Assembly (NCBI GenBank): GCA_012521525.1 | Contig: JAAYMG010000098.1 | Span: 1 to 15,039 of the forward strand | Direction: 5' to 3' | Origin: Clostridiales bacterium | Lineage (GTDB): Bacteria > Bacillota > Clostridia > Oscillospirales > JAAYOS01 | DNA length: 15,039 nt | In this document: positions 6,668-14,646 of the stretch, piece by piece | Layout of the letters: every line of letters starts with the position of its first letter | How positions within the stretch are numbered: the stretch's first letter is position 1 | The notes under the pieces: model-generated | What the model saw: only the letters and a program-made list of their open reading frames with translations | Told to the model about the DNA's origin: nothing | Databases searched by the model: none | Program-made: the position numbers and the translations under genes

Positions 6668-7654
6668 TCATTTGTTCTCTGTATCGTCTGTCCTGGGGGA
6701 AGCAGCTCTTCTTTTCTGTTTTCTGCGTATCGTTATCCTTGCGATGGCAAATACTGCTGCGCCTATTAAGGCCAACATGATCAAAACAGGGGAGCTGCCG
6801 ATTATCCATACGACAATATCTTCGCAAGTCGTGATCACGCGTTTGAGCGTAGCGTTGAATTTCGTCGCGATCCTCTCTCCTACGGATTCAGGTCTGGCGG
6901 GTGTCGCCGTGTAGTCCAAAACTTCTCTCATATACACGTTTATTGTGCTGTAGGAGATCAGCTCATCATATTTTCTGAGAGTTCCGGTAAGGGTCTCTAT
7001 ATCATAACGGACATTTGCAAGTTCGTTTTCCAGCTGCAGGATATATTGAAGCTCGTCTTTATATTCTACAGAACTTGTTTTCTCAAGCATCTCGAGCAGA
7101 CGCTCTTCCTTGATTTCAAGGACACGCAGCCTCGCTTCCGTGTCAATATATTCCGAAGTCACATCCTGTGCATTCGTCGAGGATGTGATGACTGTCGCCA
7201 CATTGCCGCTGCTTTGCATGAACAACTGGAAGTTCTCGCTGGGTATCCTTATTGTATATCTCGCGCTGCGAAGGCGAGGTTCGCCGCGGGTATTGCGTCC
7301 CTCTCCCGTGATCGTCGAAGACTGGACGAAACCGCCGCATTCGCTTATAAGGTCATAAAGGGCCTCGACAGCCGAATCAAACTCGGTCGTTTCGAAGGAG
7401 ATCTCTCCGGTCCAGATCATTTTGCGCGCAGGGTCTACAACAAGACCACCTATCGGGTTTGCCGATTCTCCGGACGGTGCATCACCTTTTGATCCGGCGT
7501 TCGAAGTCCAGTCGGTGTCATGACCAGCGCCGGGTTCCATCGGAGGAACGGCCATGTCAGCTGTGCTTTCCGACTTGCGGCCGATTGAACTGGCACAACC
7601 GAAAAGCACCGCCAGGGAGAGAACCAACGCGATAAGCAGAAATGATTTTTTCAT
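6668..7654 (-). CDS. DUF4349 lipoprotein with C-terminal membrane segment
   Basis: The 328-residue protein has a lipoprotein signal peptide: MKKS, a hydrophobic run and a lipobox LFGC with the lipidated Cys at residue 20. A Ser/Gly/Pro-rich linker (about 25-75) follows. The extracellular domain (about 76-250) includes IWTGEISFETTEFDSAVEAL and a charged, probably coiled-coil stretch at 168-229. A membrane helix lies at about 281-305, then a basic RRKQKRR tail. This layout and the sequence fit DUF4349, whose biochemical role is unknown. The protein may thus be held at both ends, by lipid outside and by a transmembrane helix with a cytoplasmic tail. SD AGGAGG precedes the ATG. It lies 67 bases after the transglutaminase gene and probably belongs to the same envelope module, with a possible extra promoter in the gap. 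Confidence 0.85.
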   Translation of the reverse strand: MKKSFLLIALVLSLAVLFGCASSIGRKSESTADMAVPPMEPGAGHDTDWTSNAGSKGDAPSGESANPIGGLVVDPARKMIWTGEISFETTEFDSAVEALYDLISECGGFVQSSTITGEGRNTRGEPRLRSARYTIRIPSENFQLFMQSSGNVATVITSSTNAQDVTSEYIDTEARLRVLEIKEERLLEMLEKTSSVEYKDELQYILQLENELANVRYDIETLTGTLRKYDELISYSTINVYMREVLDYTATPARPESVGERIATKFNATLKRVITTCEDIVVWIIGSSPVLIMLALIGAAVFAIARITIRRKQKRRAASPRTDDTENK

Positions 7655-7691
7655 TTTTTCCTCCTGTCCAAGTCAGCGCGTGTTGACTTAT

Positions 7692-7720
7692 AATGTATTG
7701 TGTTCCGGAACAAGATACAA
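7692..7720 (-). promoter_or_regulatory. possible internal promoter with palindromic operator before the lipoprotein gene
   Basis: On the minus strand TTGTAT (7715-7720) and TACATT (7692-7697) are 17 bases apart, each matching consensus at four positions. The spacer holds a perfect 12-base palindrome, TGTTCCGGAACA at 7701-7712, placed where a repressor would occlude polymerase. I do not recognise the binding protein. Half-sites read GTTC..GAAC, the reverse of the Gram-positive LexA orientation. Confidence 0.35.
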
Positions 7721-7721
7721 C

Positions 7722-10145
7722 TTAAGGACCGGGCTGAACTTTTGTCCCTGTGTCTAGGTTAGACTTACGTATCACAGGATTGTTCCCGGTTTTGATGCCT
7801 CTGAATCCGAATGCACGCGGCAGTAAAATACGCTTTATTACATAGACAGGCGGCGTGTTCGTTTTCATCATTCTGTTTTCCAAAGCCAGGAAGTAGCGAT
7901 AAACGATATCGGTCTCCGTATCAGTGGGTTCCTTGCCGCTGTAGTAAGACCTCATTACGATCCTGACAAGCTGGTCGAAGGTGCAGACTTTGCAGTCAAT
8001 AAGTTTGCCGATCCGCGCAGATAATGCGAAGGCTGTTTCACCGGGCCTTCTTTCGAATATCCTGTCCTGCTGGACGAGCAGATCCAAAACGGACCTCCAC
8101 CAGATCTCGATCGCATTTCTCCTGCCGTACTTCGCGACCAGGATACGGCTGCTATATCTAATACGGTGAGCAATAATCAACAGTGCGTTTACAACTAGTA
8201 TTAGGAGAATGGCGATCAACCAACCTGCCCAGGACGGGAGATCATGTCTTTCTTCCTTCGGAGTCCCCTCAACATTACTCTCAGCGGGTGTCGGCTCAGG
8301 TGTAGGCATTTCAGGGCTGCCCGTTCCCACCGGGGGCGGCGGGGGACTGGTGCTCGGCTGGCCGATAGGAGTCGCGTCAAACGGGATCCATCCGATCCCT
8401 TCAAAGTATAATTCTGCCCATGCATGCGCCCGCTCGCCGGTGACGGTATAGACAAAATCCTCGTGCGGAGCGTTTGTCAGCAAAAATCCCTCACAGTAAC
8501 GGGCGGGGATCCCGGCTGTCCTTGCAAGCACGGCCATCGCCGAAGCATAATATGTGCAGTATCCCATGCGTGTCTTAAGGAAGTATTCAACGAAATCGCT
8601 GTCTTTCGGCACTTCCGGAGGGTTCAGCGTGTAAGTAAAATTCTCTGTGAGATATTCCTTGATTGCAATGGCTTGCATGAATTTCGAATCACTTCCTGCA
8701 GACTGGGCAAGCTTGTTGCCCAAGGCCCAGACGTATGCAGGTAGTGAATCAGGAAGCTGAAGGTACAGTTCGCTGATTTTCTTCATTTTCTCTTCCGGTT
8801 CTTTTTTTACGGTCTTTTCAAGCCCGGCAATATATTCGATCGTAGCCGTTGAAAAGGGAGCGATCTGCTGCGCTTCAACTGTGTAGCGGTCGAGGAAGTC
8901 GAGCCGCCTTTTTGGGAAAAGCTCGCCCAGCTCATTGAAATAGGGCACAAAGGTTTTTTCGGAAGAAGTGATGCTCTTAGGCCTTGTTGGAGAAAAAATC
9001 GTATACAGGTTCTGATAATGTATGATCTTAAGCCTTACCGTCCTGTACAGCAGGCCGGATTTGTCGGCAAGAAGATCGGGATCGGGCCGTTCGAGGTCGA
9101 AAACGTCATTGCGCTTCGAAGCCCACATAGGGCTGTTGTATCGATATGAACCGGTCTCGCCGAGGTTCTGCCACCCTCTACCGGTATAATAGCTCTTTGC
9201 AGATCCCTTCAAAAGGGACGGAGAAATACCCTCGACTATAAGGGCTGTCTCATCGGACAGCGTTACAGGTCCGCCCAATTCGCTCGTACTTGTGTAACCG
9301 AAAGATGAAATCGAAAAGCTGTACTTCTTGCGGGTAAACCCGGAAAACTGCCCCACATAATCGACCACGTCGTCAAGCAGGTTTTCTACCTGCCTGATCC
9401 GGAGGTTGTCAGCCTTTTCAGGAAGGATCATTCCGGTAAGAAGAGCGGCCAAAAGGGCGAGAGGCAACAGCAAAACCGTGATGACCGTGGCATTGGGGAC
9501 TTTTACCGTCCGGTTTTCCGCCTTTACCGTCTCACCTTCGGAAAACAGCTCATCCTCTTCGGAATAATCGGTTTCGACATCCGACATGTCCCGCAGATAA
9601 AGTTTGCGTGCAAATGAATATGCGTAAACTGCGGCTATTGCAGAGGCGGAGAAGGCCATCGGGACAAAAATGTTGCGGTGACCCAATGACCACTCGGTCA
9701 CGAATACGGCTGCCGAGACTATAACCATTGACGGGCAGCCGCGCAGTTTGGATGCCGATATCAAAGAAAACAGCATCGGCAGTGCGATAAAAATCAGGGC
9801 AAGCGGCAGGTGATATCTGACCTGCAGCTCGCCGAGACCGCGCAAAAATACGAATACCTCTTTGGCAAAAGGCATTATTTCGTCAAATATCACAGACAAG
9901 GCATCATTACTGCGGAAAACCAGATACGCATAAACTGCAGCACCGACAAAAGTGGCAATAACGGTCCACTTATTATAAAAGACGAGTGTCAATATTAGAA
10001 GAAGTGCCGCGGTGTAGAGAAAAGCATCAAGTCCGTTTACCTGAAGCCTGTGAGTTATGATCAGGGAAACGGAAAGACCAAAAGTGTATAATAACGAAAC
10101 CAGATAGCCTGCCGCGCGAAATGACAGGCGCTGCCTTGCAGTCAT
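7722..10145 (-). CDS. polytopic membrane transglutaminase-like protein (TgpA/DUF3488-type with DUF4129)
   Basis: The 807-residue protein starts with a block of about six membrane helices (residues 12-180), then an acidic cytoplasmic stretch (188-210) and another helix at 219-241. A large outer domain (245-640) contains the transglutaminase-like core with the Cys-His-Asp triad: C530 in MGYCTYYASA, H574 in ERAHAWAELY and D590 in WIPFDATP. A Pro/Thr/Ser-rich linker (597-626) leads to a final helix (641-660) and a cytoplasmic DUF4129-like tail. An unusual basic extension runs from about 765 to the end. Family members are thought to act as cysteine peptidases or cross-linkers at the envelope; the substrate is unknown. 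Its start overlaps the DUF58 stop by 4 bases (ATGA), which implies translational coupling. SD GGAGTGG lies just upstream. Confidence 0.92.
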   Translation of the reverse strand: MTARQRLSFRAAGYLVSLLYTFGLSVSLIITHRLQVNGLDAFLYTAALLLILTLVFYNKWTVIATFVGAAVYAYLVFRSNDALSVIFDEIMPFAKEVFVFLRGLGELQVRYHLPLALIFIALPMLFSLISASKLRGCPSMVIVSAAVFVTEWSLGHRNIFVPMAFSASAIAAVYAYSFARKLYLRDMSDVETDYSEEDELFSEGETVKAENRTVKVPNATVITVLLLPLALLAALLTGMILPEKADNLRIRQVENLLDDVVDYVGQFSGFTRKKYSFSISSFGYTSTSELGGPVTLSDETALIVEGISPSLLKGSAKSYYTGRGWQNLGETGSYRYNSPMWASKRNDVFDLERPDPDLLADKSGLLYRTVRLKIIHYQNLYTIFSPTRPKSITSSEKTFVPYFNELGELFPKRRLDFLDRYTVEAQQIAPFSTATIEYIAGLEKTVKKEPEEKMKKISELYLQLPDSLPAYVWALGNKLAQSAGSDSKFMQAIAIKEYLTENFTYTLNPPEVPKDSDFVEYFLKTRMGYCTYYASAMAVLARTAGIPARYCEGFLLTNAPHEDFVYTVTGERAHAWAELYFEGIGWIPFDATPIGQPSTSPPPPPVGTGSPEMPTPEPTPAESNVEGTPKEERHDLPSWAGWLIAILLILVVNALLIIAHRIRYSSRILVAKYGRRNAIEIWWRSVLDLLVQQDRIFERRPGETAFALSARIGKLIDCKVCTFDQLVRIVMRSYYSGKEPTDTETDIVYRYFLALENRMMKTNTPPVYVIKRILLPRAFGFRGIKTGNNPVIRKSNLDTGTKVQPGP

Positions 10146-11353
10146 AATTCCACTCCCCCCAACTGCAGGGATACGTCTTCGCCGGGGAGCAAGGTAAAAG
10201 TACGTATACCTCTGAGCGATAATTCACCAAGCATTTTGATTAGTTCCTTGTTTGGGGTGTTGTCTTTAAGGACAGAGACCAGCGTGATCCTGCAGTCGTT
10301 ATCGGCCATTGTGACCAGCACCTCAAACAATTCATTTGTCGGGGTCTGGGTCACAAGGATCAGGCTGCCCAGATTTCCGAGGCTGTTCTTTTCCAGCTTG
10401 ATCGCCGAGGCAATGCTTATGTCACCGCGGAACTTGATTTTGGCCATCAGCTCATGAAAAGCCGGGAAGTGTACCGGAGACGAACCTGCCAGCTCTGTCC
10501 GCGAATCGGAATACACTATCATCCTTGTGGGATGGTAGTCATCTGTCAGCCTTTTGCAGAAGGCAGTGGCGCACTCGGCAATAGTGTCTTCGAATCGGGC
10601 CGCTTCCTCTCCGGTAAGGCCGTGCTGCGTGCAGTCAACGAGCACGACGCTGTCCGAGACGAGTGTGCCTTCGAACTCTTTTACAAGATACTTTTGATGG
10701 CGTGCCGAAAGTTTCCAGTGCATCCGCTTCAAAGGATCACCTTCCCGGTAATCGCGTATTTCGGCAATCGATGTAAGCTCTTCAGAGCGGGAATAGGGGG
10801 ATTCCTGCGCCCCTTCCTGTTCGCGGTTTACAAGGAAACCGGGAGCGATCTGCCTGATCCTCGGGTAGATCAGCAAATCGATCGGCTTGTTGTGGAATAC
10901 GGAGAAGGGTATGGAAATGGTGATGAGGCCGAAAAGGTCGGTGGCCTCTATCGATGTAAATCCGATCGGATATTCTCCGCGGTAATCACAATCTATCTGC
11001 GCCTCAAAGATCTCTTTCCTTTTCGGAAGCAGCGATGCCGAAAGGCTGGACTCCTTACCGGTGTACATCGACTGGGGCGTACTGTAGCGGACAGTCAGAT
11101 GAGCGAACGGCAGGATCGACTCGTTGTGGAGTTCCAGCCTGAGCGTCACGGTTTCTCCCCTCACGGTCCTTTCGGGGGTGACCGATTGGTAATACCGGAT
11201 CAGGGAAAAGGTGGTCAGAAGATTTATAATCGAAATAAACAGCATGGACAGCTGAAAGTAAACGATCCACAGAAAAATGGGTTCGCCGGAGTAAAACAGG
11301 GCAAAAAAGGAAAGAACGGCCAACCCGAAAAAAGCAATCCTCCGGCTTCTCAT
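10142..11353 (-). CDS. DUF58 domain membrane protein
   Basis: The 403-residue protein has two N-terminal membrane helices (about 6-25 and 28-50). A beta-rich segment (60-150) resembles the immunoglobulin-like part found in these proteins. The DUF58 signature is IRDYREGDPLKRMHWKLSAR at 199-218. A following vWA-like fold starts at VVLVD, where D240 begins a degenerate metal site (DCTQ instead of DxSxS). DUF58 proteins are encoded next to MoxR ATPases and are regarded as their partners, possibly in metal-dependent assembly or folding. Here the start overlaps the moxR stop and the end overlaps the transglutaminase start, each by 4 bases, so the three proteins are likely made in fixed ratio. No independent promoter is expected. 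Confidence 0.93.
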   Translation of the reverse strand: MRSRRIAFFGLAVLSFFALFYSGEPIFLWIVYFQLSMLFISIINLLTTFSLIRYYQSVTPERTVRGETVTLRLELHNESILPFAHLTVRYSTPQSMYTGKESSLSASLLPKRKEIFEAQIDCDYRGEYPIGFTSIEATDLFGLITISIPFSVFHNKPIDLLIYPRIRQIAPGFLVNREQEGAQESPYSRSEELTSIAEIRDYREGDPLKRMHWKLSARHQKYLVKEFEGTLVSDSVVLVDCTQHGLTGEEAARFEDTIAECATAFCKRLTDDYHPTRMIVYSDSRTELAGSSPVHFPAFHELMAKIKFRGDISIASAIKLEKNSLGNLGSLILVTQTPTNELFEVLVTMADNDCRITLVSVLKDNTPNKELIKMLGELSLRGIRTFTLLPGEDVSLQLGGVEL

Positions 11354-12288
11354 AGCGAATCGGGGATCCTTACCATATTGGTAATGTTCCTGAGGACCCG
11401 AACGGCAGTCATGTCCTTCAGCTTGGCCTCGGGCCTGAGCACCAGCCGGTGCGCAAGGACATGCGGCGTCATGAAAAGTACATCGTCCGGGGTCACATAG
11501 TCGTATCCGTGTATATAAGCCCAGGCTTTGGCGCCCTGCATAAGCGCTATCGCACCCCTGGGGCTTGCGCCGAGAAGGAGATCAGTATTTGAGCGGGTCT
11601 GAGCTACGATCAGAGCTATATATTCCTTTATTGCTTCGGAACATACGACCCTGTCAACTTCGTCCTGCATCGACAATATCTCTTCCGCGGTCACGACAGG
11701 CTGAAGTTCTCCGATCGGAGAAGGAACACCGTCGTGGCGGTTGAGTATGTTTATCTCATCGCGGATTCCCGGATATCCGAGGGAGATCTTAATAAAGAAA
11801 CGGTCCAGCTGGGCCTCGGGAAGTGGGAATGTTCCGACATGTTCGATGGGGTTCTGTGTGGCAAGGACAACAAAAGGTTTAGGCAGCTCGTATGTGTTGG
11901 CGTCGATCGTGACCTGGCCTTCCTGCATGGCTTCAAGCAGACTTGACTGGGTCTTCGGGGAAGTGCGGTTTATCTCGTCTGCCAGGACGATCTGGTGCAT
12001 TATCGCACCCTTCCTGAATTTCAGCTCACCCGTCGTGATATCCACCATTGTAAAACCGGTCACATCCGACGGCATTACGTCGGGAGTAAACTGGATCCTC
12101 TGGAAAGAGCAGCCGATCGACGCAGCCAGGGCACGGACCAAAGTTGTCTTTCCGATTCCGGGGACGTCTTCTATCAAAACATGGCCTCGACTTAAAACAG
12201 CTGCGATCACAAGTTCAATGATCTCGCTTTTGCATATCAGCACTTTTTCGATGTTTTCCCTTATCTTGACGATCTTTTCACGTGCCAT
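11350..12288 (-). CDS. MoxR-family AAA+ ATPase
   Basis: From the ATG at 12288 the protein has 312 residues. It is a chaperone-like AAA+ ATPase of the MoxR/APE2220 type. Walker A is DVPGIGKTT (41-49), Walker B is VLADE (101-105), sensor 1 is ATQNP (143-147) and LDRF (161-164) carries an arginine-finger candidate. The AAA lid follows, with ASPRGAIALM. The frame is open for 34 more codons upstream, but ATG 12288 has GGGGGA (12295-12300) at a good distance and gives the usual MAREKI-like start. It is the first gene of the moxR-DUF58-transglutaminase block. A short inverted repeat, ATTTTAT 12375-12381 with ATAAAAT 12396-12402, lies in the divergent intergenic region, but I find no convincing minus-strand promoter. 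Confidence 0.94.
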   Translation of the reverse strand: MAREKIVKIRENIEKVLICKSEIIELVIAAVLSRGHVLIEDVPGIGKTTLVRALAASIGCSFQRIQFTPDVMPSDVTGFTMVDITTGELKFRKGAIMHQIVLADEINRTSPKTQSSLLEAMQEGQVTIDANTYELPKPFVVLATQNPIEHVGTFPLPEAQLDRFFIKISLGYPGIRDEINILNRHDGVPSPIGELQPVVTAEEILSMQDEVDRVVCSEAIKEYIALIVAQTRSNTDLLLGASPRGAIALMQGAKAWAYIHGYDYVTPDDVLFMTPHVLAHRLVLRPEAKLKDMTAVRVLRNITNMVRIPDSL

Positions 12289-12423
12289 TATGTGTCCCCC
12301 TACAATAATTTCACCATTTTTGGCAATATAAGTATTGCATAATTTAAGCAAAATGGCAAGCGTGGAATGACCATATTTTATCACTTTCACATGTTATAAA
12401 ATGTCATGAAATCAAAAAATTTG

Positions 12424-12452
12424 TTGTTATTGATATGAGCGGATGCTATAAT
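12424..12452 (+). promoter_or_regulatory. extended -10 promoter of the M20-family gene
   Basis: TTGTTA (12424-12429) is followed after 17 bases by a perfect TATAAT (12447-12452), with TGC directly before it (extended -10). The predicted start near 12459 gives a leader of about 44 bases. SD GAGGG at 12492-12496 lies 6 bases from the ATG at 12503. Confidence 0.75.
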
Positions 12453-12502
12453 ACACTGAGATAAAAGCATGATCTTAGTGATAACGCATATGAGGGAAAG
12501 CC

Positions 12503-13948
12503 ATGCAACTATACTTATTGCTCCTTTGCGGAGCTATTGTGTTCATATTGATAACCATCCTTTTTCGGGCTGCAAGGATCGCCGACAGAAGCGTGCCCAA
12601 AGAGGGTCCCGAAATCGACAGCAGGATCTCCCGCCGTGCCGCGGAATCGCTTTCCGCAATGATCAAATATCCGACTGTGTCATCTGCCGAAGCCAGGAGC
12701 CAGACCAGGTACCGCGGTGATGCTTTTGCGCGGCTGGTAAGCTATATTCGCGCGCGTTATCCGAACATATTCAGGACGATGATGGCCGAGGATCTGAACG
12801 GAAACCTCCTTCTTTCCTGGGCCGGCGAGGACGAGGACGCAGACCCCATGCTGTTCTGCGCAAATATGGATGTCATTTCTGCCGAAGGTGAGTGGGAATA
12901 CCATCCTTTTTCGGGTGAAATCGCGGAAAACAAAGTCTGGGGAAGAGGAGCGATAGACAGCAAGGGGGTGCTCTGCTCCCTGCTTGAAGCTGTCGAGTCG
13001 CTTATATCGGAAGGGTTCCGCCCGATACGGGACGTATATATAGCGATCGTCAGGGACGCCGAATCGACCAATGACGGTGCGAGATTGATCGCCGACATAC
13101 TTAGAAAGCGCGTGTTCAAATTTGCTGCTGTGTTTGCCAAAGGGAGATGTATTTCCAGAGACTTGCTTCCTGTCGGCAGAAACCAGGCGATCATCGGTGT
13201 TGCCGAAAAAGGCACGATGAAAATAAAGCTGACATCCAGGGAAAAGGGCGGTTCGATAAGCGAACCGTCAAGATACTCGGCGATAGGAAGGCTGAGCGAG
13301 GCTATCTGCAGGATAGAGTACCGTCCCCAGCCGATCAGGAGGTCGGAATTGCTGAGGGACATGATATCCGCATTTGCGCCGTACATGCCGTATTCGATGC
13401 GGGTTTATGCTTCAAATATGTGGCTGCTTGAGGGAAGGCTGTTGAAGCACCTTCAAAAATACAGGGAATTTTCATCTATGCTGAGAACGACTTTTGCGGT
13501 GACACGGTCAAGCGCGGGAACGGGAGAAAAGGTACTTCCGTCATCCGCTGAGGCGACCGTTTATGCCCGTGTCATCCACGGAGATTCAAGCTCAGACATT
13601 TACAGGTTTTTGACCGATCTGGTGGAGAGCGTCGGTGTGGAAGTCGAAGTCGAGGACGCCAATGAGGCTTCGGCAATATCCCCGTACAGAGGCAAGGATT
13701 ATCTCAAACTCAGGAACGCGCTGAAGGAAAGCTTCGGAGACCTGATCGTCGCCCCGGGGGTGATCTCCGAGGACACGTCGGTTTCGCCGTTTACCCACAA
13801 TGCGGAGGCGGTATATCGCATTACCCCGTTCGTACTTACCGAAGCGGAAAAGTCGACCATACAATGCAACAATGAAAGGATCGACATAGAATCGTTGGGC
13901 CGTGCGGTATTCTTCTATAAGAGGCTGATATCACTTACAGCAGGATAA
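12503..13948 (+). CDS. membrane-anchored M20-family peptidase homologue, probable pseudoenzyme
   Basis: The 481-residue protein aligns with the carboxypeptidase S/PM20D1 branch of M20 zinc peptidases. Recognisable segments are LFCANMDVISAEG, the WGRGAIDSKG stretch, IIGVAEKGTMKIKLT and VYRITPF. One N-terminal membrane helix (4-22) would leave the body outside the cell. Key residues are replaced at their expected positions. The metal-binding His of HxD is Asn121. The catalytic Glu of DEE is Ala186 (DAE at 185-187). The DEG ligand motif is AKG (212-214). The GGH histidine of the dimerisation domain is Ser251. The C-terminal SRH histidine is Pro429. Only Asp123, Asp152 and Glu187 remain. The frame is intact with a good promoter and SD, so it is not an obvious pseudogene. 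A binding or regulatory role is inferred. It is transcribed divergently from moxR. Confidence 0.85.
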   Translation: MQLYLLLLCGAIVFILITILFRAARIADRSVPKEGPEIDSRISRRAAESLSAMIKYPTVSSAEARSQTRYRGDAFARLVSYIRARYPNIFRTMMAEDLNGNLLLSWAGEDEDADPMLFCANMDVISAEGEWEYHPFSGEIAENKVWGRGAIDSKGVLCSLLEAVESLISEGFRPIRDVYIAIVRDAESTNDGARLIADILRKRVFKFAAVFAKGRCISRDLLPVGRNQAIIGVAEKGTMKIKLTSREKGGSISEPSRYSAIGRLSEAICRIEYRPQPIRRSELLRDMISAFAPYMPYSMRVYASNMWLLEGRLLKHLQKYREFSSMLRTTFAVTRSSAGTGEKVLPSSAEATVYARVIHGDSSSDIYRFLTDLVESVGVEVEVEDANEASAISPYRGKDYLKLRNALKESFGDLIVAPGVISEDTSVSPFTHNAEAVYRITPFVLTEAEKSTIQCNNERIDIESLGRAVFFYKRLISLTAG

Positions 13949-14004
13949 CCATGGGAGAATGTTGTATTCTTGCCACTTGTACCAGTTATTTTGACTATCA
14001 TTTG

Positions 14005-14056
14005 CCCCCAAACGCGGTTATAATGAGGACAAATTTCGTTTGGGGGTAGTTTTTTT
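14005..14056 (+). promoter_or_regulatory. mecA leader: inverted repeat enclosing a -10 box and sequestering the SD
   Basis: CCCCCAAACG (14005-14014) and CGTTTGGGGG (14037-14046) form a 10-bp perfect inverted repeat with a 22-base loop. The loop holds a perfect TATAAT (14019-14024), whose only visible -35 (TTGACT 13991-13996) is 22 bases away, too far to be normal. The right arm contains the GGGGG SD of the next gene. A T7 run (14050-14056) follows. Transcripts arriving from the M20 gene could form the hairpin and either terminate or hide the SD. Transcripts starting in or after the loop would lack the left arm. As DNA, the palindrome could also be an operator. Confidence 0.6.
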
Positions 14057-14570
14057 GACTAGCCAGATAATTGGGAATAACAAGCTAACCCTTTTTCTTT
14101 CAAATGACGAATTGGAAGATCTCGGTTTATGTAAGAAGTCCGCACAGGGCGTGGAAATGAAAAAAGTCGTTGTTGAGGCCATGCGCACCCTTGGAGTTGA
14201 ATATTGCGGTGATATGGAGATCGAAATGTTCAACGGGAAGCAGGGCGTTTTGATTTTCGCAATGGTAGGTTTGGTTTCGGTAGTTCGCCACATAGTGTTT
14301 GATGACCTTGAGAATCTGATCGAGGCGGTCGGTACGCTCAATGAGCTCCCGCTCAAATCGAAGCTTACATACTGTTGGGACAAGTACTGGCTTGAAATCA
14401 GGGATTTCAACGAGATAGCCGAGAGGGTCTCTCTCTTGCTGGGAGAGTACGGGCAGCATGTGTCGCCCGAGGATTATCACGAAGGGGTCCTGGAGGAGTA
14501 CGGAACTGTGATCGAAGAAGACGATGCTATCATGAAGTTTCGTCTTGCATTCCACAACTTGTCAAGATAG
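14055..14570 (+). CDS. mecA: MecA-like adaptor protein
   Basis: From TTG 14055 the protein has 171 residues. MecA-family adaptors bring substrates to the ClpC AAA+ unfoldase in the cytoplasm. The N-terminal part (about 5-60) has the family-like opening, IIGNNKLTLFLSNDELEDLGL. The C-terminal part resembles the ClpC-binding domain: VFDDLENLIEAV at 81-92, KYWLEI at 110-115 and EEYGTVIEEDDAI near 147-159. The long acidic linker of Bacillus MecA (about 218 residues) is nearly absent, so this is a compact version. Start choice: the frame is open from TTG 14040, but that lies inside the inverted repeat before the GGGGG SD. TTG 14055 is 8 bases after GGGGG. The gene is followed by a strong terminator and is probably monocistronic. 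Confidence 0.78.
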   Translation: MTSQIIGNNKLTLFLSNDELEDLGLCKKSAQGVEMKKVVVEAMRTLGVEYCGDMEIEMFNGKQGVLIFAMVGLVSVVRHIVFDDLENLIEAVGTLNELPLKSKLTYCWDKYWLEIRDFNEIAERVSLLLGEYGQHVSPEDYHEGVLEEYGTVIEEDDAIMKFRLAFHNLSR

Positions 14571-14590
14571 TGTGCAATACTTTTAAAATC

Positions 14591-14646
14591 AAAAATCGGC
14601 CATGAGAGCGCAAGTGCCATACATGCGATATCATGGCCGATTTTTT
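14591..14646 (+). terminator. intrinsic terminator of mecA
   Basis: AAAAATCGGCCATGA (14591-14605) is an exact 15-base complement of TCATGGCCGATTTTT (14631-14645) and ends in a T6 run (14641-14646). The 25-base loop can form a small inner CGCA/TGCG helix. It starts about 20 bases after the mecA stop. The A-run on the left makes it usable from the other strand too. Confidence 0.92.

Noticed and set aside
7701..7712. LexA (SOS) box in front of the lipoprotein gene
   Set aside because: Gram-positive LexA sites read GAAC-N4-GTTC. This palindrome has the half-sites in the opposite order, so it was kept only as an unassigned operator.
10454..11500. Open frame of about 348 codons on the plus strand opposite DUF58 and moxR
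   Set aside because: It spans the overlap of two clearly coding minus-strand genes, has no SD and resembles no known family. It is a shadow.
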